This document shows, in pieces, positions 1 to 7,715 of a stretch of 33,588 nucleotides of DNA. A model generated the notes under the pieces. That model was not told the DNA's origin, ran no database searches, and saw only the letters and a program-made list of their open reading frames with translations. Each line of letters opens with the position of its first letter. The first letter of the stretch is position 1. The position numbers were made by a program, and so were the translations under genes. Source of the stretch: Beijerinckiaceae bacterium (lineage in GTDB: Bacteria > Pseudomonadota > Alphaproteobacteria > Rhizobiales > Beijerinckiaceae). The stretch lies in the NCBI GenBank assembly GCA_947453155.1, contig CANGFE010000024.1:1-33588 (forward strand). Direction: 5' to 3'.

Positions 1-60
1 CACGCAGGCATTGCATTCGATGCAGCGATCCGCATCACAGAGAAATTTCACACGTGCCAT
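1..60 (-). CDS. fdhB: Formate dehydrogenase iron-sulfur (beta) subunit, N-terminal fragment
   Basis: Only the first 20 codons are inside the window; the rest lies beyond base 1. The visible N-terminus has Cys8, then a CxxCxxC pattern (Cys13, Cys16, Cys19). This matches the start of the 4Fe-4S ferredoxin-like beta subunit of membrane-linked formate dehydrogenases, which passes electrons from the catalytic subunit to a cytochrome b partner. It starts 12 bases after the alpha-subunit stop. A GAGGAG ribosome site lies 8 bases upstream of the ATG. The subunit assignment rests on this short match plus its position beside the catalytic subunit. Confidence 0.8.
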   Translation of the reverse strand, partial: MARVKFLCDADRCIECNACV

Positions 61-72
61 TTCTCAATCTCC

Positions 73-3039
73 TCACGCTGCCTGAATTTGGCAGAGAGTC
101 ACCTTGCCTTCGTGCATGCCCGTGACCGGGTCATAACCGTAGGTGGTAACCGTGTTGACGCTTTCACCGAGCACGATCGGGTCCGTGCCCTTCGGATAAT
201 TGCCGCGCTGATCGACGCCCTGGAACCAGCCGCCGAAGTGGAAGGGCATAAACGCCACGCCACGACCCACGCGATCTGTGACGAGCGCTTTGACCTTCGC
301 CTTCGACTTGTTTTCCGGACCAGTGACCCAGACCCAGCCGCCATCAGCAATGCCGCGCTGTGCAGCATCGGCCGTGTTGATTTCGACGAACATGTCCTGC
401 TGCAATTCAGCCAGCCACTTGTTCGAGCGGGTTTCTTCACCACCGCCTTCATACTCAACGAGTCGGCCCGAGGTGAGGATGATCGGGAAGTCTTTCGCGA
501 TCCCCTTCTCAATGGCTGCCTTCTGCACCGAGAAGCCCGCATTCATCATGCGGAACTGACGGCCATCGGGACGCGTCGGATATTTGGCGACGAGATCGGT
601 GCGCGGCGTATAGATCGGCTCGCGATGGACCGGCACCGGATCGGGCAGGTTCCAAGCCGCTGCACGCGCCTTGGCATTGCCATAAGGCAACACGCCATGG
701 TCGAGACAGACGCGGATAATGCCGCCCGACAGATCAATGGCCCAACCAACAGCATCGGGGGCAGCGCCGCCGATCTTTTCGATCGTTGCACGCTCCTCAT
801 CGGTGAGATCCTTATCCCAACCGAGCTTCTTCAGAATGCCGTAAGTGAACTCCGGATAACCGTCGGTCAGCTCGGAGCCCTTCGAGTAAGAGCCTTCTGC
901 CAGCAAATTATACGTCGTCGATGTGCCATCGGCCTTCTTGTCTTCATAGACAGTGCCGAAGCGCGCGCGGAACGTACCGCCACCATCCTTCACATGAAGA
1001 TTGGTGTTGTAGAGCGTGTGCGTGCCGGGGTGACGAATTTCCGGCTTGCCCCAGCATGGCCACGGCAGACCGTAATAATCACCGCCCACTTCCGGCACAT
1101 CAGCCGGTGCGCGCAAGGTGACGAGATCGAACTTCTCGCGATGACGCAGATGCGCCTTCAGGCGCTCTGGCGACTGACCGGAATAACCCGTCGACCAACC
1201 ACCGCGATTGATTTCGCGCAAGATGTCTTCCGGCACCGGGCGATTGTTCTCGACCTTAATGTTCTTGAACATCTTATCGGCGAAGCCGAGCTTGGTGGCG
1301 AAGCGATAGATGACTTCATAATCATCCTTCGATTCAAAGATCGGATTGACAACCTTTTCGCCCCATTGGATCGAACGGTTCGAGGCCGAGCGCGAACCTT
1401 CCGTCTCGAACTGCGTGCAGATCGGCAGAAGATATGTGCCGTTCTTGCGGCCCGAGATCGCGGCAAAGGTTGTCGGATGCGGATCAGCCACAACAAGCAA
1501 TTCAAGCTGCTCGAGCGCCTTCACCATGTCGGGCATGCGCGGCACAGTATTGCCGCCGTGACCGAAGATCATCATGGCCTTCAGGCTGTCGCGCTGATCA
1601 ACATCGTCTGACTTGAAGCTCGTGGCATCGAACCAACGGGTCGAAGGAATGCCCGGCAGTTCCATGTTTGCCTTGCGATTGCGCGCAGGACGGCCAGCCT
1701 TTTCCGGAACTTCGTCGAAGCGGGCCTGCAGCCAGTCATATTCGACTTCCCACACACGTGCCCAATGCTTCCAAGCCCCTTCAACAAGGCCGTAGTAGAG
1801 CGGCAAAGAGGTGATATCGAGGCCCATATCCGTCGCGCCCTGCACGTTGCAGTGGCCGCGGAAGATGTTGGCGCCGCCGCCGAACACACCGACATTGCCG
1901 GTGGCGAGCAGCAGGTTGCAATATGCACGCACGTTGGCGGTACCCACCGTGTGCTGCGTGCCGCCCATGCACCAGATGAAGGTCGAAGGACGCTGCTTGG
2001 CGAAAGTTTCCGCCACGCGCTTCAGCTGTTCACCCGGAATACCGGTGACGCGTTCGGTCTCTTCCGGAGTCCACTTTTCAACTTCGGCGCGGACCAGATC
2101 CATGCCAGCGACGCGCTGTGCGATGAATTCCTTGTCTTCCCAGCCATTCTTGAAAATGTGCCACATCATGCCCCAGATCACCGCAATATCGGTGCCCGGA
2201 CGAATACGCACATATTCCGTCGCATGCGCGGCCGTGCGCGTGAAGCGCGGGTCGAGCACGATCATATTCGCGCGGTTCATTTCCTTGCCGGAAAGAACAT
2301 GTTGCAGCGAGACAGGATGCGCTTCCGCCGCATTCGACCCCATGAAGATGATGGTCTTGGCGTTGCGAATATCATTGTAGCTGTTGGTCTGCGCACCATA
2401 GCCCCAGGTGTTCGCGACACCGGCCACTGTCGTCGAGTGGCAAATACGGGCCTGATGGTCGACCGAATTCGTGCCCCAGAAAGCGCCGAGCTTACGGAAG
2501 AGATAAGCGCCTTCATTGGAGAATTTCGCCGAACCCAGCCAATAGACGGAATCTGCACCGCTCTTGGCGCGGATTTCGTTCATCTTGTCGCCGATTTCGT
2601 TGATGGCTTGATCCCAACCAACGCGGGTCCATTCGCCATTCACGAGCTTCATCGGATATTTCAGACGGCGATCACCATGCACGAGTTCGCGCACCGAGGC
2701 GCCCTTGGCGCAATGCGAACCGCGATTGATCGGGCTGTCATAAGCCGGCTCTTGGCCGACCCACACGCCATTCTGGACTTCAGCCACAATGCCGCAGCCG
2801 ACTGAGCAATGGGTGCAGACGTTCTTTTTGATTTCGCTCTTCACGCCCGCCGCAACGGGGCCAGCTTCCGCCTTGCGGACGGAGCCGAGTGTCAGCGAAC
2901 CAATGGCCGCAACGCCACCAGCAGCCAGACCCGAACGACGCAGGAATGAACGGCGATCTAGCACGCCCGAGGCAAGGCCTGCGGCCAAACCGGAAAGTCG
3001 CGCGCGTGAAGCAGTTGCTTCTTTACGTTTCGTCAGCAT
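73..3039 (-). CDS. fdhA: Formate dehydrogenase catalytic (alpha) subunit, Tat-exported, Mo/W-bis-MGD
   Basis: Oxidises formate to CO2 at a molybdenum or tungsten bis-MGD centre. The 988-residue protein opens with a twin-arginine signal (RRSFLRR from Arg29), a hydrophobic stretch and an Ala-rich cleavage region near residue 59, so the mature enzyme is probably periplasmic. One [4Fe-4S] cluster is supported by Cys75, Cys78, Cys82 and Cys110. The motif around Cys200-His201 gives the metal ligand as cysteine, so this is not a selenocysteine enzyme. The size and single N-terminal cluster fit the FDH-N/FDH-O-like class rather than the large cytoplasmic NAD-linked enzymes. GGGAG lies 7 bases before the ATG. 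It sits 11 bases after the small Tat protein and 12 bases before the beta subunit. The neighbouring tungstate transporter makes tungsten plausible, but the metal cannot be read from sequence. Confidence 0.95.
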   Translation of the reverse strand: MLTKRKEATASRARLSGLAAGLASGVLDRRSFLRRSGLAAGGVAAIGSLTLGSVRKAEAGPVAAGVKSEIKKNVCTHCSVGCGIVAEVQNGVWVGQEPAYDSPINRGSHCAKGASVRELVHGDRRLKYPMKLVNGEWTRVGWDQAINEIGDKMNEIRAKSGADSVYWLGSAKFSNEGAYLFRKLGAFWGTNSVDHQARICHSTTVAGVANTWGYGAQTNSYNDIRNAKTIIFMGSNAAEAHPVSLQHVLSGKEMNRANMIVLDPRFTRTAAHATEYVRIRPGTDIAVIWGMMWHIFKNGWEDKEFIAQRVAGMDLVRAEVEKWTPEETERVTGIPGEQLKRVAETFAKQRPSTFIWCMGGTQHTVGTANVRAYCNLLLATGNVGVFGGGANIFRGHCNVQGATDMGLDITSLPLYYGLVEGAWKHWARVWEVEYDWLQARFDEVPEKAGRPARNRKANMELPGIPSTRWFDATSFKSDDVDQRDSLKAMMIFGHGGNTVPRMPDMVKALEQLELLVVADPHPTTFAAISGRKNGTYLLPICTQFETEGSRSASNRSIQWGEKVVNPIFESKDDYEVIYRFATKLGFADKMFKNIKVENNRPVPEDILREINRGGWSTGYSGQSPERLKAHLRHREKFDLVTLRAPADVPEVGGDYYGLPWPCWGKPEIRHPGTHTLYNTNLHVKDGGGTFRARFGTVYEDKKADGTSTTYNLLAEGSYSKGSELTDGYPEFTYGILKKLGWDKDLTDEERATIEKIGGAAPDAVGWAIDLSGGIIRVCLDHGVLPYGNAKARAAAWNLPDPVPVHREPIYTPRTDLVAKYPTRPDGRQFRMMNAGFSVQKAAIEKGIAKDFPIILTSGRLVEYEGGGEETRSNKWLAELQQDMFVEINTADAAQRGIADGGWVWVTGPENKSKAKVKALVTDRVGRGVAFMPFHFGGWFQGVDQRGNYPKGTDPIVLGESVNTVTTYGYDPVTGMHEGKVTLCQIQAA

Positions 3040-3050
3040 GACGTGCTCCC

Positions 3051-3257
3051 TCAGTACCGGTTGACGCGGTAGAAAGTCTTGACGTGTTCGGTCTCCTTGT
3101 AGCGCGCCTTCGTGCGCTCAGAGGCCGATTCCGCAGCGGCTGCGGGTTCAGCACCCGTGGCCACAACTGTTGCCGCGACCACAGCAGCGCCGCTGCCTGC
3201 GCGGAAGAAGGAGCGGCGATCCAGTCCGCCTTCTGTCTTCTTTTCAACTTTGCTCAT
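3051..3257 (-). CDS. Small formate dehydrogenase-region Tat-signal protein
   Basis: A 68-residue protein consisting of a twin-arginine motif (RRSFF, Arg14-Arg15), a hydrophobic segment at about residues 22-41 and a short charged tail rich in Lys, Arg and Tyr. It fits the small family described as 'formate dehydrogenase region TAT target', whose role is unknown. I chose the ATG at 3257 over upstream in-frame codons because a GGAGGG ribosome site lies about 7 bases before it and the Tat motif then sits near the N-terminus. It lies between the chaperone and the catalytic subunit, so it is presumably co-expressed with the enzyme. It may be an exported small subunit or a Tat escort; the sequence does not decide this. 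Confidence 0.85.
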   Translation of the reverse strand: MSKVEKKTEGGLDRRSFFRAGSGAAVVAATVVATGAEPAAAAESASERTKARYKETEHVKTFYRVNRY

Positions 3258-3311
3258 AACCGTTCCCTCCGGTTGATGACGTAAGAGCCGTCGCCTTTCA
3301 AACCACCTCAC

Positions 3312-3926
3312 TTAATGCGGCAGTTTGAAAGCCTCCGTCTCAAGCTCGATAAAGGTGCGGCCCACACGGCCGACCGATTTGTAGAAAGTCGCTGCACTCG
3401 TTGTTTCGAGATCAGCGAAGAAACGCGCGGCCCATGGTTCAATGTGCCGCTCGAAAAACTGTCCTTGACGCGCCATATCGGCTGGAAAATCACCACGCGC
3501 CATGCCCGCCATGATCTCGCAGAGAATAGCGATGTGATCTTCGGGCTCGCGCATGTGGCCGACGCGCTCGACACCGAGCTCGGCGAGGTCTTCACGCACG
3601 CGCGCCAGCGGGCGCTCATGCAGGAAGCCCGTCTGGTAATAGGAGCCGTAGGGCAGCAACTCGCCGCGCCCAACTCCGATGAAGAGATTGAAATATTCGC
3701 GACCAGCCACCGTCTCATCGATCGCCCGCGCGGCGTCGGCAAGTTCGATATGGGCAAGGCCGAGAGGCGTCGCGTCGCCACGCAAATCGGAAACGCGGGT
3801 AAGGAGGTCCTCGCTCGGGGCTTGCCCAAGCAGAACTGAGAGAAGCGCATATTCGGCACTTCGCAGAACATCGATTTCATCGACCTCCGGCTTCACCGCC
3901 TCAGCACTCAGCACCCGATACTCCAT
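3312..3926 (-). CDS. TorD/DmsD-family molecular chaperone
   Basis: A cytoplasmic redox-enzyme maturation chaperone of 204 residues, mostly helical. Members bind the Tat signal of a molybdoenzyme and delay export until the cofactor is inserted. Family signs are the segment PYGSYYQTG (residues 92-100) and the conserved EPEDHIA motif (127-133), and the length is normal. It lies directly upstream of the two Tat-signal genes, so its client is presumably the adjacent catalytic subunit. A 90-base gap separates it from the DUF3306 gene upstream, larger than other spacings in this operon, so a second promoter for the enzyme genes may lie there; I could not identify convincing -35/-10 boxes. Confidence 0.9.
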   Translation of the reverse strand: MEYRVLSAEAVKPEVDEIDVLRSAEYALLSVLLGQAPSEDLLTRVSDLRGDATPLGLAHIELADAARAIDETVAGREYFNLFIGVGRGELLPYGSYYQTGFLHERPLARVREDLAELGVERVGHMREPEDHIAILCEIMAGMARGDFPADMARQGQFFERHIEPWAARFFADLETTSAATFYKSVGRVGRTFIELETEAFKLPH

Positions 3927-4016
3927 TCGCCCTAGAAACCGCGTCAGCCTGCGCTGATCTGCATTGACTTCATAGTGTCATAGACACCCGAATGTTTCAC
4001 CATAGTATACTTTCAG

Positions 4017-4634
4017 CTAGGCGGACGGCAAAGCTTTGCCATGCCGGCGTTTCTTTGACGGGGCGTCATCGGCGGCCAGCACGCCCTCCGGCCCCTTAAC
4101 CTCTTGATGAGCCTCGGTTTTTTTGAGTTCTACACCCGCCATCTGGAGTTCATCCGGCCCGGCTAAAGGCTTCTCTTCACTCAAGTATTGATCTTGCTGC
4201 GACGCAACATTTCCGATCACATTTTCGTCGGCAGGCTCATCCCCAAAAATCCGGGCGACCATTTCGCGGGAATCATAGTCGACGGGCAGATCGCCCCCGC
4301 CCGGAACCCCGCCTGGCGCGTTCCAATCATAGGCATAGTCCAGCGCCTCGCCGCGATAGTCGCGCACGGCAGGATCAAGCGTCCACATTTTGCGCAGGGC
4401 TGCATTGCGCAGCACTTCCGGCACGCCCTTTTTGAAAAACAGCGTCAGATCCGTGGATGGCGTCAGCTCTTCGAGCTTGGGCAAGAGCGAGAGATCAAAA
4501 TCCTCTTCCTCGGGGACAGCCGGAACCGACGCCTCGCTTGAGGGCGCAACCTGTTGGGCCTCGGCCTCTTTCGCGACCTCGCGCTTGCGCTGCGACCAGC
4601 GCGCCAGAAAAGGGCGATCTTCATCTGCGCTCAT
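4017..4634 (-). CDS. DUF3306 family protein
   Basis: A 205-residue soluble, acidic protein. The N-terminus FLARWSQRK, the middle segment with LPKLEELTPSTDLTLFF and GVPEVLRNAALRKMW, and the low-complexity tail fit DUF3306, a family repeatedly found beside formate dehydrogenase genes and of unknown function. There are no transmembrane segments or metal-binding motifs. Its ATG overlaps the DUF3305 stop by 4 bases, suggesting translational coupling and perhaps a complex of the two. The last third (after about residue 130) is rich in Glu, Lys and Gln and looks disordered. I infer a role in formate dehydrogenase maturation from context only. Confidence 0.85.
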   Translation of the reverse strand: MSADEDRPFLARWSQRKREVAKEAEAQQVAPSSEASVPAVPEEEDFDLSLLPKLEELTPSTDLTLFFKKGVPEVLRNAALRKMWTLDPAVRDYRGEALDYAYDWNAPGGVPGGGDLPVDYDSREMVARIFGDEPADENVIGNVASQQDQYLSEEKPLAGPDELQMAGVELKKTEAHQEVKGPEGVLAADDAPSKKRRHGKALPSA

Positions 4635-5140
4635 GGGCGCCGATCTCCAGGCTTGCCACCAAAGCCGCGCTCTTTGCGCTCACTGCGATCACGCTGGCGC
4701 TTCAAAAACTCACGCTCGACATGAAACGCATCAGTGAAAGCAGCGATCCATGACGCGATATCGGCAGGCATCGGAATCGCGCCAACAATTTCAAAGCCCG
4801 CCGCAAACCAAGCTTCACCCTCAGTCGGATCAGCCGTCACGCGCACGAAAGATGGCACATCATTTTCAAGCCGTGCAGCGACCCAAAGGCGCGCCGAGCC
4901 CTCCAGCATATTGTCGCGGTAATTGGTCGTATCTGAGGCAAACAGTTCAATCGTTGTCGTGCCTGCATAAATGAGCGCACGCTCGCCATCATCCGAAATC
5001 TTGGTGCCTGCCGGCGTGTCGGGAGCCGGAAACAGCACATTGTCAGGAGACCAAACCACATCAGCCCAAGCATGCTGGATCACACGTCGTGACAGCACAA
5101 CACCAACCGTGCGGGTGATCTCCTGATCGAATGTGCTCAT
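4631..5140 (-). CDS. DUF3305 family protein
   Basis: A 169-residue soluble protein matching DUF3305. The N-terminal half begins with a strand-rich segment containing VVLSRRVIQHAWADVVW. The C-terminal half has a VTADPTEGEAW segment, IPMPADIASWIAAF and a basic end (FLKRQRDRSERKER). The function of the family is unknown; it is a regular partner of DUF3306 in formate dehydrogenase operons. Its ATG overlaps the DUF6352 stop by 4 bases and its own stop overlaps the DUF3306 start by 4 bases, so it is locked into the middle of a translationally coupled series. The basic tail could bind an acidic partner such as the DUF3306 protein; this is inference. Confidence 0.85.
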   Translation of the reverse strand: MSTFDQEITRTVGVVLSRRVIQHAWADVVWSPDNVLFPAPDTPAGTKISDDGERALIYAGTTTIELFASDTTNYRDNMLEGSARLWVAARLENDVPSFVRVTADPTEGEAWFAAGFEIVGAIPMPADIASWIAAFTDAFHVEREFLKRQRDRSERKERGFGGKPGDRRP

Positions 5141-6156
5141 GACACTTTGCTTTCGAGCAGCGGCAGACCGGCGACCAGATTCTGCGGCTTCAAACGCCAG
5201 ATTTTATCAGCATCCATCGCGCCGATCAGATAGATCGGCGCACCCCGCAGATCAGCGCGCACACGCGCTTCATCCTTGATGACCATGCGCATCAGCGTCA
5301 CAACGCGCTCGGAAAAACCAGCGCCCAAAGTCGCGCCCTTCCAGAGCATATTGCCAATCTTGGTGCCCTCGGAATCAAGCCCCACAAACCAGCGCCAATC
5401 CTTGTCTTCGATTGCAGCCAGTGGTTCGACACTCACCTCAAGATTGAGCAAATGTTTCACCCAAAGCTCAATCACACGAGCAAAAGATTCACGCGCCTTT
5501 TTATTCGCGCCAATATTCATGATCATCGTATGCGCGTCAGAACGCGACCAATAGGTCCAGGCATTCTCGTCATCCATAATGTCGAGATTGCCGAACTCCG
5601 GCACCGGATCTAGCAAAGCTGTCAGCGGCGTCAGATGCGCGCTGTCTTTCAACTGTTGCTGCGCTTCAACCACTTCGGCATCAGCGAGCAAAAGCGCCCC
5701 CTCATGGACGGTGGCTTTTTGCGCACGGAAGAAAAGCTCGGCAGCGCGCAGGACAAAAGGATCATCACATTCATCCAGCGCATTGCGCAAAACCAGATGC
5801 ACAAGTTGCGACAGAAATATCGGCGGCACGCCATCGGCACCATGTCTGGCGAAATCGAGATAAGCGGCTTCCAGAGACGGTGCTTTCAAAATGCGATCCC
5901 GAAAGCCCAACATGAATTGCCAATTCTCACGCCCATCCGGATCAGCAATGGCTGCAACCTCAGCCGCCGTCACCGTGCGAAATGGATCGGCCATGAGATG
6001 TCCATGCAAAGCGCGCTCGGCCGCACAAGCCTCATCAGGCGGCAGCAATTCAGGACGCGCCAGATAGGCCATCATCCATTCGGGCGTGGCAACCAGCCCG
6101 CCATGATCGGCACGGCGCACAAGATGATGACCGGAAGAAACCCAAAATTCTCTCAT
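5137..6156 (-). CDS. DUF6352 family protein
   Basis: A 339-residue soluble protein that I place in DUF6352 from its N-terminus (REFWVSSGHHLV, then an YLARPELLPPDEACAAERALH segment) and its place in the operon. It appears mixed alpha/beta without a signal peptide, membrane segment or cysteine cluster. No enzyme motif is visible, and the family has no assigned function that I know of. The ATG overlaps the DUF6505 stop by 4 bases. Being fixed between DUF6505 and DUF3305 in a formate dehydrogenase operon argues for a maturation or assembly role rather than an unrelated enzyme. The call rests on recollection of the family and context. Confidence 0.75.
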   Translation of the reverse strand: MREFWVSSGHHLVRRADHGGLVATPEWMMAYLARPELLPPDEACAAERALHGHLMADPFRTVTAAEVAAIADPDGRENWQFMLGFRDRILKAPSLEAAYLDFARHGADGVPPIFLSQLVHLVLRNALDECDDPFVLRAAELFFRAQKATVHEGALLLADAEVVEAQQQLKDSAHLTPLTALLDPVPEFGNLDIMDDENAWTYWSRSDAHTMIMNIGANKKARESFARVIELWVKHLLNLEVSVEPLAAIEDKDWRWFVGLDSEGTKIGNMLWKGATLGAGFSERVVTLMRMVIKDEARVRADLRGAPIYLIGAMDADKIWRLKPQNLVAGLPLLESKVS

Positions 6157-6713
6157 GGCTCTTTGTCTTTCATCAGGCCGATCAAATCGACATGTTCTTC
6201 CACACCGCTCTCCTCACCCTCGCTCTCGACAAAGGTGAAGGCGCGCGCCTGCGCATGCAAGGAATCGCCCCCTTTTTCGCGCGCACGCTGATGTAGCGTC
6301 CGAAAACGCTCGCGGATTTCGCCATCCTCGATCCCGCGCTGCACAGCCAGCACCGTGCCTTCCGCATGATCGCAGATCGACGCGGCAAAAGCGATTTCAT
6401 CTTCCGCTGCCGCACGCGCAGCCTCGCGCGAGGGCGCGCCCATCTGCTCATGAATGAAACGCGCCAGACTTTCGACAGCCTCCGCACGCTCAGCTTCTGT
6501 GACCAACGTCACCACACAGAGCGTCGACCAGCCGAAAGACGAAAGCCCCAAAAAGCCAGCCCGCAAAGCCGCGCGCTCTTTGGGCGCAAGCGCATCGAGA
6601 TCGGCATCGAAAAACAGAAACGAGCCCGACACCGCCCATTCGCCGGGCTCGGCAGCTTTGGCAAAGACAAATGTGTCGGAGGGATCAAGCCGCAAAGTGC
6701 GAGGCAGTTTCAT
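6153..6713 (-). CDS. DUF6505 family protein
   Basis: A soluble protein of about 186 residues. The N-terminal pattern (LPRTLRLDPSDTFVFAKAAEPGEWAV) followed by a helical middle rich in Ala and Glu fits DUF6505, a small family found with DUF6352 and ligase-like genes. The start is ambiguous: a GTG at 6716 gives a 4-base overlap with the upstream stop, and the ATG at 6713 gives a 1-base overlap; I list the ATG. There are no metal-binding or membrane motifs. It has only three cysteines and they are scattered, so a Fe-S role is unlikely. Function is unknown; co-translation with neighbours suggests a shared maturation task. Confidence 0.75.
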   Translation of the reverse strand: MKLPRTLRLDPSDTFVFAKAAEPGEWAVSGSFLFFDADLDALAPKERAALRAGFLGLSSFGWSTLCVVTLVTEAERAEAVESLARFIHEQMGAPSREAARAAAEDEIAFAASICDHAEGTVLAVQRGIEDGEIRERFRTLHQRAREKGGDSLHAQARAFTFVESEGEESGVEEHVDLIGLMKDKEP

Positions 6714-7465
6714 CACACGCCCGCCTGAAACTTCGGCGCACCATTTTCAGAATCATACCAGCTCTCGAGTTGCAACGCGGGCAGAAACAGCGTGCGTTCC
6801 GGCTCGCCTCGATCCAGCGGTGCGTGCACCAAGAGATCTCCATTGCCATCAATGGCGCGGCGCTCTCCGGCTTTCTTGGCGGGCATGCGCGCAAAAAAGT
6901 CCTGTGCCACGGCCTTAAACCCGCGTTCCTTCCAGCGGTCAAAATGCACCATGAGATGGCGCGCATAAGAGCCGATCAGCATTTCCGTATCGATTAGCTC
7001 AAACCCTTCCGAGAGAAGCGACACAGCGCCGGGCACAAGACCTGTCTCGACATGGGAGAGATCAGCCGAGCGCAAAATGATCCCTGTCACGAGCCAATCA
7101 GGAACGGCCTCTTCCGCACAATTTTGGGGCCAGGCAAGACGCGCCCCACCAATCAAGCCACCATCAAAGAGGATCGTATCCGGCCATTTGAATTCAACCG
7201 TCCGCTCGGGCGGGCAATGGGCGGCAATGGCATCGGCCATCGCCACCATCGAGGCATAATGCGCGCGCCGCGCCGTGGCGAGCGGCTCTTCGGGCTCCAG
7301 CACGACGGCAAATTCAATGAGATCATAACGGCGCACATGCACCAGCGTGCCAGCCCCCGCCTCAGCGGCAATAGACTGCGCATGGGCAAAAGCATCGCCA
7401 TGCTCACGCAGAGCAACGGCACTGAAGCCGGGTGGCAGATCAAGGGCGGGCGTCTCTATGGTCAT
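6713..7465 (-). CDS. Biotin/lipoate--protein ligase family protein (divergent)
   Basis: A 250-residue protein with the biotin/lipoate ligase fold followed by a small C-terminal domain (about residues 190-245) of the type annotated DUF4444. The lysine motif KWPD is present at 93-96 and a GGLIGGAR segment follows at 102-109, as in biotin ligases (KWPND...GGKxxG). The usual GRGRxGRxW substrate loop is not recognisable; the corresponding stretch (about 36-46) reads GAGTLVHVRRY. It may therefore bind a ligand or protein without normal ligase chemistry. It is the first gene of the formate dehydrogenase operon. No strong ribosome site precedes the ATG, and a 9-bp perfect hairpin lies 16 bases upstream, which may matter for its control. 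No biotinyl or lipoyl acceptor domain is visible nearby. Confidence 0.8.
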   Translation of the reverse strand: MTIETPALDLPPGFSAVALREHGDAFAHAQSIAAEAGAGTLVHVRRYDLIEFAVVLEPEEPLATARRAHYASMVAMADAIAAHCPPERTVEFKWPDTILFDGGLIGGARLAWPQNCAEEAVPDWLVTGIILRSADLSHVETGLVPGAVSLLSEGFELIDTEMLIGSYARHLMVHFDRWKERGFKAVAQDFFARMPAKKAGERRAIDGNGDLLVHAPLDRGEPERTLFLPALQLESWYDSENGAPKFQAGV

Positions 7466-7481
7466 GATTTAACTCGATTGC

Positions 7482-7510
7482 ACATGGAAGCAGGTAGGTG
7501 CCTTCCATGT
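7482..7510. promoter_or_regulatory. Perfect 9-bp inverted repeat in the divergent fdh promoter region
   Basis: ACATGGAAG (7482-7490) and CTTCCATGT (7502-7510) are exact reverse complements around an 11-base centre. The element lies 16 bases upstream of the minus-strand ligase-like gene, within the 250-base region shared with the plus-strand ferredoxin gene. It could be an operator or a 5' leader hairpin of the minus-strand operon. Confidence 0.5.
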
Positions 7511-7581
7511 TCAGTCAAGCCAAAGGACCGTGACATTCAGGAAGGACTTGGCGCGCAAAGGCTGAGGATAGGTTAAGATTA

Positions 7582-7597
7582 TAGGACTATCATCCTA
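7582..7597. promoter_or_regulatory. Short inverted repeat in the divergent fdh promoter region
   Basis: TAGGA (7582-7586) and TCCTA (7593-7597) flank a 6-base spacer in a locally AT-rich patch (about 7570-7602) of an otherwise GC-rich region. The patch is a likely place for promoter elements of one or both divergent operons, but I cannot assign -35/-10 boxes with confidence. The repeat is short and could be chance. Confidence 0.3.
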
Positions 7598-7715
7598 AAA
7601 TCAAGTCCATTCCCCGTCCCGCTCACGGAAAAATTCATCTCCCGCTGCCCCCTGCCCCATGTCCAAGGGCCTTAGCAGGGTCTATCTACCTTTGAAGCCA
7701 AGGGAGTGCGCCTGA

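Noticed and set aside
2438-2442. Possible selenocysteine at the formate dehydrogenase metal ligand
   Set aside because: The codon at residue 200 is an ordinary cysteine codon, and no in-frame TGA or SECIS-like hairpin is needed to read the gene.
88-2805. Long plus-strand open frames opposite the formate dehydrogenase catalytic subunit
   Set aside because: They lie exactly antisense to a gene with full motif support, show no recognisable domain, and are rich in Arg, His and Ala as expected for shadow frames in GC-rich DNA.
7466-7715. Molybdenum-cofactor riboswitch
   Set aside because: The hairpin is a single simple stem; I could not find the multi-stem arrangement of the known Moco RNA motif.
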